From NCBI GenBank assembly GCA_964019155.1, contig OZ025240.1:90785461-90849460 (forward strand): a stretch of DNA of 64,000 nt, given 5' to 3'. The notes beneath the pieces were generated by a model, which made no database searches, was not told where the DNA came from, and saw only the letters and a program-made list of their open reading frames with translations. Below, piece by piece: positions 52,301 to 64,000 of the stretch. The stretch is from Osedax fenrisi (Eukaryota > Annelida > Polychaeta > Sabellida > Siboglinidae). Both the position numbers and the translations under genes were made by a program. Every line of letters starts with the position of its first letter. The stretch's first letter is position 1.

Positions 52301-55300
52301 ACGAACGAACCGTACTTTTAAAATATCTATTACGAACGAACCGTACTTTTCAAATATCTATTACGAACGAACCGTACTTTTCAAATATCTATTACGAACG
52401 AACCGTACTTTTCAAATATCTAGAACGAACCAACCGTACTTTTCAAATATCTATTACTAACGAACCGTACTTTTCAAATATCTAGTACGAACGAACCGTA
52501 CTTTTCAAATATCTAGTACGAACCAACCGTACTTTTCAAATATCTATTACGAATGAACCGTACTTTTCAAATATCTTGTACGAACGAACCGTACTTTTCA
52601 AATATCTATTACGAACGAACCGTACTTTTCAAATATCTAGTACGAACGAACCGTACTTTTCAAATATCTAGTACGAACGAACCGTACTTTTCAAATATCT
52701 ATTACGAACGAACCGTACTTTTCAAATATCTAGTACGAACGAACCGTACTTTTCAAATATCTATTACGAACGAACCGTACTTTTAAAATATCTATTACGA
52801 ACGAACCGTACTTTTCAAATATCTAGAACGAACGAACCGTACTTTTCAAATATCTAATACAGACGAACCGTACTTTTCAAATATCTAGTACAGACGAACC
52901 GTACTTTTCAAATATCTAGTACGAAAGAACCGTACTTTTCAAATATCTATTACGAACGAACCGTACTTTTCAAATATCTATTACGAACGAACCGTACTTT
53001 TCAAATATCTATTACGAACGAAACGTACTTTTCAAATATCTATTACGAACGAACCGTACTTTTCAAATATCTAGTACGAACGAACCGTACTTTTCAAATA
53101 TCTATTACGAACGAACCGTACTTTTCAAATATCTAGAACGAACCAACCGTACTTTTCAAATATCTATTACTAACGAACCGTACTTTTCAAATATCTAGTA
53201 CGAACGAACCGTACTTTTCAAATATCTAGTACGAACCAACCGTACTTTTCAAATATCTATTACGAATGAACCGTACTTTTCAAATATCTTGTACGAACGA
53301 ACCGTACTTTTCAAATATCTATTACGAACGAACCGTACTTTTCAAATATCTAGTACGAACGAACCGTACTTTTCAAATATCTAGTCCGAACGAACCGTAC
53401 TTTTCAAATATCTATTACGAACGAACCGTACTTTTCAAATATCTAGTACGAACGAACCGTACTTTTCAAATATCTATTACGAACGAACCGTACTTTTAAA
53501 ATATCTATTACGAACGAACCGTACTTTTCAAATATCTAGAACGAACGAACCGTACTTTTCAAATATCTAATACAGACGAACCGTACTTTTCAAATATCTA
53601 GTACAGACGAACCGTACTTTTCAAATATCTAGTACGAAAGAACCGTACTTTTCAAATATCTATTACGAACGAACCGTACTTTTCAAATATCTAGTACGAA
53701 CGAACCGTACTTTTCAAATATCTATTACGAACGAACCTTACTTTTCAAATATCTATTACGAACGATCCGTACTTTTCAAATATCTAGTACGAACGAACCG
53801 TACTTTTCAAATATCTAATACGAACGAACCGTACTTTTCAAATATCTATTACGAACGAACCGTACTTTTCAAATATCTATTACGAACGAACCGTACTTTT
53901 CAAATATCTAGTACGAACCAACCGTACTTTTCAAATATCTATTACGAATGAACCGTACTTTTCAAATATCTTGTACGAACGAACCGTACTTTTCAAATAT
54001 CTATTACGAACGAACCGTACTTTTCAAATATCTAGTACGAACGAACCGTACTTTTCAAATATCTAGTACGAACGAACCGTACTTTTCAAATATCTAGTAC
54101 GAACGAACCGTATTTTTCAAATATCTATTACTAACGAACCGTACTTTTCAAATATCTAGTACGAACGAACCGTACTTTTCAAATATCTAGTACGAACGAA
54201 CCGTACTTTTCAAATATCTAGTACGATCGAACCGTACTTTTAAAATATCTAGTACGAACGAACCGTACTTTTCAAATATCTAGTACGAACGAACCGTACT
54301 TTTAAAATATCTAGTACGAACGAACCGTACTTTTCAAATATCTATTACGAACGAACCGTACTTTTAAAATATCTATTACGAACGAACCGTACTTTTCAAA
54401 TATCTAGAACGAACGAACCGTACTTTTCAAATATCTAATACAGACGAACCGTACTTTTCAAATATCTAGAACGAACGAACCGTACTTTTCAAATATCTAA
54501 TACAGACGAACCGTACTTTTCAAATATCTAGTACGAAAGAACCGTACTTTTCAAATATCTATTACGAACGAACCGTACTTTTAAAATATCTATTACGAAC
54601 GAACCGTACTTTTCAAATATCTAGAACGAACGAACCGTACTTTTCAAATATCTAATACAGACGAACCGTACTTTTCAAATATATAGTACGAAAGAACCGT
54701 ACTTTTCAAATATCTATTACGAACGAACCGTACTTTTCAAATATCTAATACGAACGAACCGTACTTTTCAAATATCTAATACGAACGAACCGTACTTTTC
54801 AAATATCTATTACGAACGAACCGTACTTTTCAAATATCTAGTACGAACGAACCGTACTTTTCAAATATCTATTACGAAAGAACCGTACTTTTCAAATATC
54901 TAGTACAGACGAACCGTACTTTTCAAATATCTATTACGAACGAACCGTACTTTTCAAATATCTAGTACGAACGAACCGTACTTTTCAAATATCTATTACG
55001 AACGAACCGTACTTTTCAAATATCTATTACGAACGAACCGTACTTTTCAAATATCTATTACGAACGAACCGTACTTTTCAAATATATAGTACGAACGAAC
55101 CGTACTTTTCAAATATCTAATACGAAAGAACCGTACTTTTCAAATATCTATTACGAAAGAACCGTACTTTTCAAATATCTATTACGAACGAACCGTACTT
55201 TTCAAATATCTAGTACGAACGAACCGTACTTTTCAAATTTCTATTACGAAAGAACCGTACTTTTCAAATATCTAGTACAGACGAACCGTACTTTTCAAAT

Positions 55301-55520
55301 ATCTATTACGAACGAACCGTACTTTTCAAATATCTAGTACGAACGAACCGTACTTTTCAAATATCTATTACGAACGAACCGTACTTTTCAAATATCTATT
55401 ACGAACGAACCGTACTTTTCAAATATCTATTACGAACGAACCGTACTTTTCAAATATCTAGTACGAACGAACCGTACTTTTCAAATATCTAGTACGAACG
55501 AACCGTACTTTTCAAATATC
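49321..55520 (+). repeat. 3,100-bp (100-monomer) higher-order repeat, two full copies
   Basis: Copies 49321-52420 and 52421-55520 begin with the same rare TAGAACGAACCAACC monomer, and a third start follows at 55521, each exactly 3,100 bp on. Inside each copy a 713-bp (23-monomer) sub-block is also repeated (49453 and 50166; 52553 and 53266). A minority of positions differ, including AACG to ATCG exchanges near 51001 and 54101 and a rearranged stretch near 51781-51900. Confidence 0.88.
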
Positions 55521-58500
55521 TAGAACGAACCAACCGTACTTTTCAAATATCTATTACTAACGAACCGTACTTTTCAAATATCTAGTACGAACGAACCGTA
55601 CTTTTCAAATATCTAGTACGAACCAACCGTACTTTTCAAATATCTATTACGAATGAACCGTACTTTTCAAATATCTTGTACGAACGAACCGTACTTTTCA
55701 AATATCTATTACGAACGAACCGTACTTTTCAAATATTTAGTACGAACGAACCGTACTTTTCAAATATCTAGTACGAACGAACCGTACTTTTCAAATATCT
55801 ATTACGAACGAACCGTACTTTTCAAATATCTAGTACGAACGAACCGTACTTTTCAAATATATATTACGCACGAACCGTACTTTTCAAATATCTATTACGA
55901 ACGAACCGTACTTTTCAAATATCTAGTACGAACGAACCGTACTTTTCAAATATCTAGTACGAACGAACCGTACTTTTCAAATATCTAGTACGAACAAACC
56001 GTACTTTTCAAATATCTAATACAGACGAACCGTACTTTTCAAATATCTAGTACGAACGAACCGACTTTTCAAATATCTAGTACGAACGAACCGTACTTTT
56101 CAAATATCTAATACGAACAAACCGTACTTTTCAAATATCTAATACAGACGAACCGTACTTTTCAAATATCTAGTACGAACGAACCGTACTTTTCAAATAT
56201 CTAGTACGAACGAACCGTACTTTTCAAATATCTAGTACGAATGAACCGTACTTTTCAAATATCTATTACGAACAAACCGTACTTTTCAAATATCTAATAC
56301 AGACGAACCGTACTTTTCAAATATCTAGTACGAACGAACCGTACTTTTCAAATATCTAGTACGAACGAACCGTACTTTTCAAATATCTATTACGAACGAA
56401 CCGTAATTTTAAAATATCTAGAACGAACGAACCGTACTTTTCAAATATCTAGTACGAAAGAACCGTACTTTTCAAATATCTATTACGAAAGAACCGTACT
56501 TTTCAAATATCTATTACGAACGAACCGTACTTTTAAAATATCTAGAACGAACGAACCGTACTTTTCAAATATCTAGTACGAAAGAACCGTACTTTTCAAA
56601 TATCTATTACGAAAGAACCGTACTTTTCAAATATCTATTACGAACGAAACGTACTTTTCAAATATCTAGTACGAACGAACCGTACTTTTCAAATATCTAA
56701 TACGAACGAACCGTAATTTTCAAATATCTATTACGAACGAACCGTACTTTTCAAATATCTATTACGAACGAACCGTACTTTTCAAATATCTAGTACGAAC
56801 GAACTGTACTTTTCAAATATCTAGTACGAACGAACCGTACTTTTCAAATATCTAGTACGAACGAACCGTATTTTTCAAATATCTATTACTAACGAACCGT
56901 ACTTTTCAAATATCTAGTACGAACGAACCGTACTTTTCAAATATCTAATACAGACGAACCGTACTTTTCAAATATCATGTACGAAAGAACCGTACTTTTC
57001 AAATATCTAGTACGAACGAACCGTACTTTTCAAATATCTAATACGAACGAACCGTAATTTTCAAATATCTATTACGAACGAACCGTACTTTTCAAATATC
57101 TATTACGAACGAACCGTACTTTTCAAATATCTAGTACGAACGAACCGTAATTTTCAAATATCTATTACGAACGAACCGTACTTTTCAAATATCTATTACG
57201 AACGAACCGTACTTTTCAAATATCTAGTACGAACGAACCGTACTTTTCAAATATCTATTACGAACGAACCGTACTTTTCAAATATCTAGTACGAACGAAC
57301 TGTACTTTTCAAATATCTAGTACGAACGAACCGTACTTTTCAAATATCTAGTACGAACGAACCGTATTTTTCAAATATCTATTACTAACGAACCGTACTT
57401 TTCAAATATCTATTACGAACGAACCGTACTTTTCAAATATCTATTACGAACGAACCGTACTTTTCAAATATCTAGTACGAACGAACCGTACTTTTCAAAT
57501 ATCTAGTACGATCGAACCGTACTTTTCAAATATCTAGTACGAACGAACCGTACTTTTCAAATATCTAGTACGAACGAACCGTACTTTTCAAATATCTAGT
57601 ACGAACGAACCGTACTTTTCAAATATCTAGTACGAACGAACCGTACTTTTCAAATATCTATTACGAACGAACCGTACTTTTAAAATATCTAGAACGAACG
57701 AACCGTACTTTTCAAATATCTAATACAGACGAACCGTACTTTTCAAATATCTAGTACGAAAGAACCGTACTTTTCAAATATCTATTACGAACGAACCGTA
57801 CTTTTCAAATATCTAGTACAGACGAACCGTACTTTTCAAATATCTAGTACGAAAGAACCGTACTTTTCAAATATCTAGTACGAACGAACCGTACTTTTCA
57901 AATATCTATTACGAACGAACCGTACTTTTCAAATATCTAATACAGACGAACCGTACTTTTCAAATATCATGTACGAAAGAACCGTACTTTTCAAATATCT
58001 AGTACGAACGAACCGTACTTTTCAAATATCTAGTACGATCGAACCGTACTTTTCAAATATCTAGTACGAACGAACCGTACTTTTCAAATATCTAGTACGA
58101 ACGAACCGTACTTTTCAAATATCTAGTACGAACGAACCGTACTTTTCAAATATCTAATACAGATGAACCGTACTTTTCAAATATCTAGTACGAACGAACC
58201 GTACTTTTCAAATATCTAATACAGATGAACCGTACTTTTCAAATATCTAGTACGAACGAACCGTACTTTTCAAATATCTATTATGAACGAACCGTACTTT
58301 TCAAATATCTATTACGAACGAACCGTACTTTTCAAATATCTAGTACGAACGAACCGTACTTTTCAAATATCTAGTACGAACGAACCGTACTTTTCAAATA
58401 TCTAGAACGAACCAACCGTACTTTTCAAATATCTATTACTAACGAACCGTACTTTTCAAATATCTAGTACGAACGAACCGTACTTTTCAAATATCTAGTA

Positions 58501-61157
58501 CGAACCAACCGTACTTTTCAAATATCTATTACGAATGAACCGTACTTTTCAAATATCTTGTACGAACGAACCGTACTTTTCAAATATCTATTACGAACGA
58601 ACCGTACTTTTCAAATATTTAGTACGAACGAACCGTACTTTTCAAATATCTAGTACGAACGAACCGTACTTTTCAAATATCTATTACGAACGAACCGTAC
58701 TTTTCAAATATCTAGTACGAACGAACCGTACTTTTCAAATATATATTACGCACGAACCGTACTTTTCAAATATCTATTACGAACGAACCGTACTTTTCAA
58801 ATATCTAGTACGAACGAACCGTACTTTTCAAATATCTAGTACGAACGAACCGTACTTTTCAAATATCTAGTACGAACAAACCGTACTTTTCAAATATCTA
58901 ATACAGACGAACCGTACTTTTCAAATATCTAGTACGAACGAACCGACTTTTCAAATATCTAGTACGAACGAACCGTACTTTTCAAATATCTAATACGAAC
59001 AAACCGTACTTTTCAAATATCTAATACAGACGAACCGTACTTTTCAAATATCTAGTACGAACGAACCGTACTTTTCAAATATCTAGTACGAACGAACCGT
59101 ACTTTTCAAATATCTAGTACGAATGAACCGTACTTTTCAAATATCTATTACGAACAAACCGTACTTTTCAAATATCTAATACAGACGAACCGTACTTTTC
59201 AAATATCTAGTACGAACGAACCGTACTTTTCAAATATCTAGTACGAACGAACCGTACTTTTCAAATATCTATTACGAACGAACCGTAATTTTAAAATATC
59301 TAGAACGAACGAACCGTACTTTTCAAATATCTAGTACGAAAGAACCGTACTTTTCAAATATCTATTACGAAAGAACCGTACTTTTCAAATATCTATTACG
59401 AACGAACCGTACTTTTAAAATATCTAGAACGAACGAACCGTACTTTTCAAATATCTAGTACGAAAGAACCGTACTTTTCAAATATCTATTACGAAAGAAC
59501 CGTACTTTTCAAATATCTATTACGAACGAAACGTACTTTTCAAATATCTAGTACGAACGAACCGTACTTTTCAAATATCTAATACGAACGAACCGTAATT
59601 TTCAAATATCTATTACGAACGAACCGTACTTTTCAAATATCTATTACGAACGAACCGTACTTTTCAAATATCTAGTACGAACGAACTGTACTTTTCAAAT
59701 ATCTAGTACGAACGAACCGTACTTTTCAAATATCTAGTACGAACGAACCGTATTTTTCAAATATCTATTACTAACGAACCGTACTTTTCAAATATCTAGT
59801 ACGAACGAACCGTACTTTTCAAATATCTAATACAGACGAACCGTACTTTTCAAATATCATGTACGAAAGAACCGTACTTTTCAAATATCTAGTACGAACG
59901 AACCGTACTTTTCAAATATCTAATACGAACGAACCGTAATTTTCAAATATCTATTACGAACGAACCGTACTTTTCAAATATCTATTACGAACGAACCGTA
60001 CTTTTCAAATATCTAGTACGAACGAACCGTAATTTTCAAATATCTATTACGAACGAACCGTACTTTTCAAATATCTATTACGAACGAACCGTACTTTTCA
60101 AATATCTAGTACGAACGAACCGTACTTTTCAAATATCTATTACGAACGAACCGTACTTTTCAAATATCTAGTACGAACGAACTGTACTTTTCAAATATCT
60201 AGTACGAACGAACCGTACTTTTCAAATATCTAGTACGAACGAACCGTATTTTTCAAATATCTATTACTAACGAACCGTACTTTTCAAATATCTATTACGA
60301 ACGAACCGTACTTTTCAAATATCTATTACGAACGAACCGTACTTTTCAAATATCTAGTACGAACGAACCGTACTTTTCAAATATCTAGTACGATCGAACC
60401 GTACTTTTCAAATATCTAGTACGAACGAACCGTACTTTTCAAATATCTAGTACGAACGAACCGTACTTTTCAAATATCTAGTACGAACGAACCGTACTTT
60501 TCAAATATCTAGTACGAACGAACCGTACTTTTCAAATATCTATTACGAACGAACCGTACTTTTAAAATATCTAGAACGAACGAACCGTACTTTTCAAATA
60601 TCTAATACAGATGAACCGTACTTTTCAAATATCTAGTACGAAAGAACCGTACTTTTCAAATATCTATTACGAACGAACCGTACTTTTCAAATATCTAGTA
60701 CAGACGAACCGTACTTTTCAAATATCTAGTACGAAAGAACCGTACTTTTCAAATATCTAGTACGAACGAACCGTACTTTTCAAATATCTATTACGAACGA
60801 ACCGTACTTTTCAAATATCTAATACAGACGAACCGTACTTTTCAAATATCATGTACGAAAGAACCGTACTTTTCAAATATCTAGTACGAACGAACCGTAC
60901 TTTTCAAATATCTAGTACGATCGAACCGTACTTTTCAAATATCTAGTACGAACGAACCGTACTTTTCAAATATCTAGTACGAACGAACCGTACTTTTCAA
61001 ATATCTAGTACGAACGAACCGTACTTTTCAAATATCTAATACAGATGAACCGTACTTTTCAAATATCTAGTACGAACGAACCGTACTTTTCAAATATCTA
61101 ATACAGATGAACCGTACTTTTCAAATATCTAGTACGAACGAACCGTACTTTTCAAAT
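55521..61157 (+). repeat. Recent 2,882-bp tandem duplication inside the satellite
   Basis: Positions 55521-58275 and 58403-61157 match at a constant offset of 2,882 bp (93 monomers minus one base). They share a rare one-base deletion (GAACCGACTTTT at 56061 and 58943), the ACAGATG changes near 58161 and 61043, and the variant order. One visible difference is a CpG to TpG change (57730 versus 60612). Near identity over 2.7 kb indicates a recent event, or an assembly duplication. Confidence 0.88.
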
Positions 61158-62842
61158 ATCTATTATGAACGAACAGTACTTTTCAAATATATATTACGAA
61201 CTAACCGTTCTTTTCAAATATCTAGTACGAACGAACCGTACTTTTCAAATATCTATTACGAACGAACCGTACTTTTCAAATATCTATTACGAACGAACCG
61301 TACTTTTCAAATATCTATTACGAACGAACCGTACTTTTCAAATATCTTGTACGAACGAACCGTACTTTTCAAATATCTAGTACGAACGAACCGTACTTTT
61401 CAAATATCTATTACGAACGAACCGTACTTTTCAAATATCTAGTATGAACGAACCGTACTTTTCAAATATCTATTACGAACGAACCGTACTTTTCAAATAT
61501 CTAGTACGAACGAACCGTACTTTTCAAATATCTATTACGAACGAACCTTACTTTTCAAATATCTATTACGAACGAACCGTACTTTTCAAATATCTATTAC
61601 GAACGAACCGTACTTTTCAAATATCTAGTACGAACAAACCGTACTTTTCAAATATCTAATACAGACGAACCGTACTTTTCAAATATCTAGTACGAAAGAA
61701 CCGTACTTTTCAAATATCTAGTACGAACGAACCGTACTTTTCAAATATCTAGTACGATCGAACCGTACTTTTCAAATATCTAGTACGAACGAACCGTACT
61801 TTTCAAATATCTAGTACGAACGAACCGTACTTTTCAAATATCTAGTACGAACGAACCGTACTTTTCAAATATCTAGTACGAACGAACCGTACTTTTCAAA
61901 TATCTAATACAGATGAACCGTACTTTTCAAATATCTAGTACGAACGAACCGTACTTTTCAAATATCTAATACAGATGAACCGTACTTTTCAAATATTTAG
62001 TACGAACGAACCGTACTTTTCAAATATCTATTATGAACGAACAGTACTTTTCAAATATATATTACGAACTAACCGTACTTTTCAAATATCTAGTACGAAC
62101 GAACCGTACTTTTCAAATATCTATTACGAACGAACCGTACTTTTCAAATATCTATTACGAACGAACCGTACTTTTCAAATATATATTACGAACGAACCGT
62201 ACTTTTCAAATATCTTGTACGAACGAACCGTACTTTTCAAATATCTAGTACGAACGAACCGTACTTTTCAAATATCTATTACGAACGAACCGTACTTTTC
62301 AAATATCTAGTATGAACGAACCGTACTTTTCAAATATATATTACGAACGAACCGTACTTTTCAAATATCTAGTACGAACGAACCGTACTTTTCAAATATC
62401 TAGTACGAACGAACCGTACTTTTCAAATATCTATTACGAACGAACCGTACTTTTCAAATATCTAGTACGAACGAACCGTACTTTTCAAATATCTATTACG
62501 AACGAACCGTACTTTTCAAATATCTAGTACGAACGAACCGTACTTTTCAAATATCTAGTACGAACGAACCGTATTTTTCAAATATCTATTACTAACGAAC
62601 CGTACTTTTCAAATATCTAGTACGAACAAACCGTACTTTTCAAATATCTAATACATACGAACCGTACTTTTCAAATATCATGTACGAAAGAACCGTACTT
62701 TTCAAATATCTAGTACGAACGAACCGTACTTTTCAAATATCTAGTACGATCGAACCGTACTTTTCAAATATCTAGTACGAACGAACCGTACTTTTCAAAT
62801 ATCTAGTACGAACGAACCGTACTTTTCAAATATCTAGTACGA
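61107..62842 (+). repeat. 868-bp (28-monomer) higher-order repeat
   Basis: Positions from 61107 recur from 61975, 868 bp on, with the same rare variants (GAACAGTAC, ATATATTACGAACTAACC, CTTGTACG, AGTATGAACG) in the same order and a few substitutions. The second copy's end is approximate. Confidence 0.75.
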
Positions 62843-64000
62843 ACGAACCGTACTTTTCAAATATCTAGTACGAACGAACCGTATTTTTCAAATATCTATT
62901 ACTAACGAACCGTACTTTTCAAATATCTAGTACGAACGAACCGTACTTTTCAAATATCTAATACAGACGAACCGTACTTTTCAAATATCATGTACGAAAG
63001 AACCGTACTTTTCAAATATCTAGTACGAACGAACCGTACTTTTCAAATATCTAGTACGATCGAACCGTACTTTTCAAATATCTAGTACGAACGAACCGTA
63101 CTTTTCAAATATCTAGTACGAACGAACCGTACTTTTCTAATATCTAGTACGAACGAACCGTACTTTTCAAATATCTAATTCGAACGAACCGTACTTTTCA
63201 AATATCTAGTACGAACGAACCGTACTTTTCAAATATCTATTACGAACGAACCGTACTTTTAAAATATCTAGAACGAACGAACCGTACTTTTCAAATATCT
63301 AATACAGACGAACCGTACTTTTCAAATATCTAGTACGAACGAACCGTACTTTTCAAATATCTAATACGAACGAACCGTACTTTTCAAATATTTATTACAA
63401 ACGAACCGTACTTTTCAAATATCTATTACGAACGAACCGTACTTTTCAAATATCTAATACATACGAACCGTACTTTTCAAATATCATGTACGAAAGAACC
63501 GTACTTTTCAAATATCATGTACGAAAGAACCGTACTTTTCAAATATCTAGTACGAACGAACCGTACTTTTCAAATATCTAGTACGATCGAACCGTACTTT
63601 TCAAATATCTAGTACGAACGAACCGTACTTTTCAAATATCTAGTACGAACGAACCGTACTTTTCAAATATCTAGTACGAACGAACCGTACTTTTCAAATA
63701 TCTAGTACGAACGAACCGTACTTTTCAAATATCTAGTACGAACGAACCGTACTTCTCAAATATCTAGTACGAACGAACCGTACTTTTCAAATATCTATTA
63801 CGAACGAACCGTACTTTTAAAATATCTAGAACGAACGAACCGTACTTTTCAAATATCTAATACAGACGAACCGTACTTTTCAAATATCTAGTACGAAAGA
63901 ACCGTACTTTTCAAATATCTATTATGAACGAACAGTACTTTTCAAATATCTAGTACGAACGAACCGTACTTTTCAAATATCTAGTACGAACGAACCGTAT

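Larger units (their letters stand above)
25422..64000 (+). repeat. 31-bp satellite DNA array, about 1,240 head-to-tail copies, continues beyond the window
   Basis: The unit is GTACGAACGAACCGTAC followed by TTTTCAAATATCTA, 31 bp in total. It repeats in one orientation with no insertion of other DNA from the left boundary to the right edge. The first two monomers are slightly degenerate (GTCGAACCAATCGAACC; ATATATAGTAC), marking a real edge. Variation is concentrated at the position after ATCTA (GT, TT, GA, AT), at CGAACG (to CGAAAG or CAGACG) and at TTTTC (to TTTTA). The base monomer has 11 G/C and three CpGs, unlike the AT-rich flank. Frames of 71-111 residues inside it arise only because 31 is not a multiple of three and are not genes. 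A heterochromatic, possibly centromeric, location is inferred. Confidence 0.98.

Noticed and set aside
40374..62527. Protein-coding genes for the repeated 71-111-residue frames
   Set aside because: They arise from frame cycling of a 31-bp repeat, end wherever GT or AT variants bring a stop into frame, and have no start context or other gene signals.
25422..64000. CRISPR array
   Set aside because: Units are contiguous 31-bp repeats with no unique spacers, in eukaryotic-type DNA; this is satellite DNA.
25422..64000. CENP-B box in the satellite
   Set aside because: The reverse strand has TTCG motifs (GGTTCGTTCG) but the required downstream A and CGGG core do not follow at the right spacing.

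Overview
The window looks like nuclear DNA of a very AT-rich animal, probably an invertebrate. The evidence is non-LTR retrotransposon (LINE) coding remnants, a tRNA-derived SINE, long (AT)n and (AAT)n microsatellites, and a satellite array tens of kilobases long. There is no prokaryotic gene organisation. I cannot name the species. No complete host gene is recognisable.

Layout. Positions 1-1512 (minus strand) hold the 5' part of an RTE-like LINE encoding an endonuclease; it runs off the left edge and is broken by one TGA. Positions 2090-4885 (plus) hold a decayed CR1/Jockey-like LINE with ORF1, endonuclease and reverse transcriptase remnants. It meets a second RT fragment (4876-5990, minus) tail to tail. 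From 5990 to about 17750 the DNA is AT-rich non-coding sequence with microsatellites, two C-rich strand-skewed blocks, palindromes and one ghost of a LINE endonuclease (about 15270-15560). A tRNA-derived SINE lies at about 17757-18013 (minus), followed by a degraded RT fragment (18090-18960, plus) and a strong GC-rich inverted repeat (19420-19471). A 5'-truncated LINE (22490-23830, plus) has an almost intact RT C-terminal half, an AATAAA signal and an (ATTCA)8 tail. Four short exon-like or ORF-like islands (6591, 14473, 21678, 24284) and one possible 42-bp micro-exon (21201) are the only hints of host coding sequence, all weak.

From about 25422 to the right edge (64000) the window is one uninterrupted head-to-tail satellite with a 31-bp monomer, about 1,240 copies. 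The base monomer has 11 G/C of 31 and three CpGs, against the AT-rich flank, and carries a 6-bp-arm, 7-bp-spacer inverted repeat. A limited set of variant monomers is arranged in nested higher-order repeats (for example 8, 23, 28, 52, about 93 and 100 monomers), in places nearly identical over 2-3 kb. This is the most notable object in the window.

The parts do not form a pathway. The left 25 kb is a graveyard of retroelements in AT-rich DNA and the right 38.6 kb is satellite, consistent with a heterochromatic (pericentromeric, centromeric or subtelomeric) location. That location is an inference.
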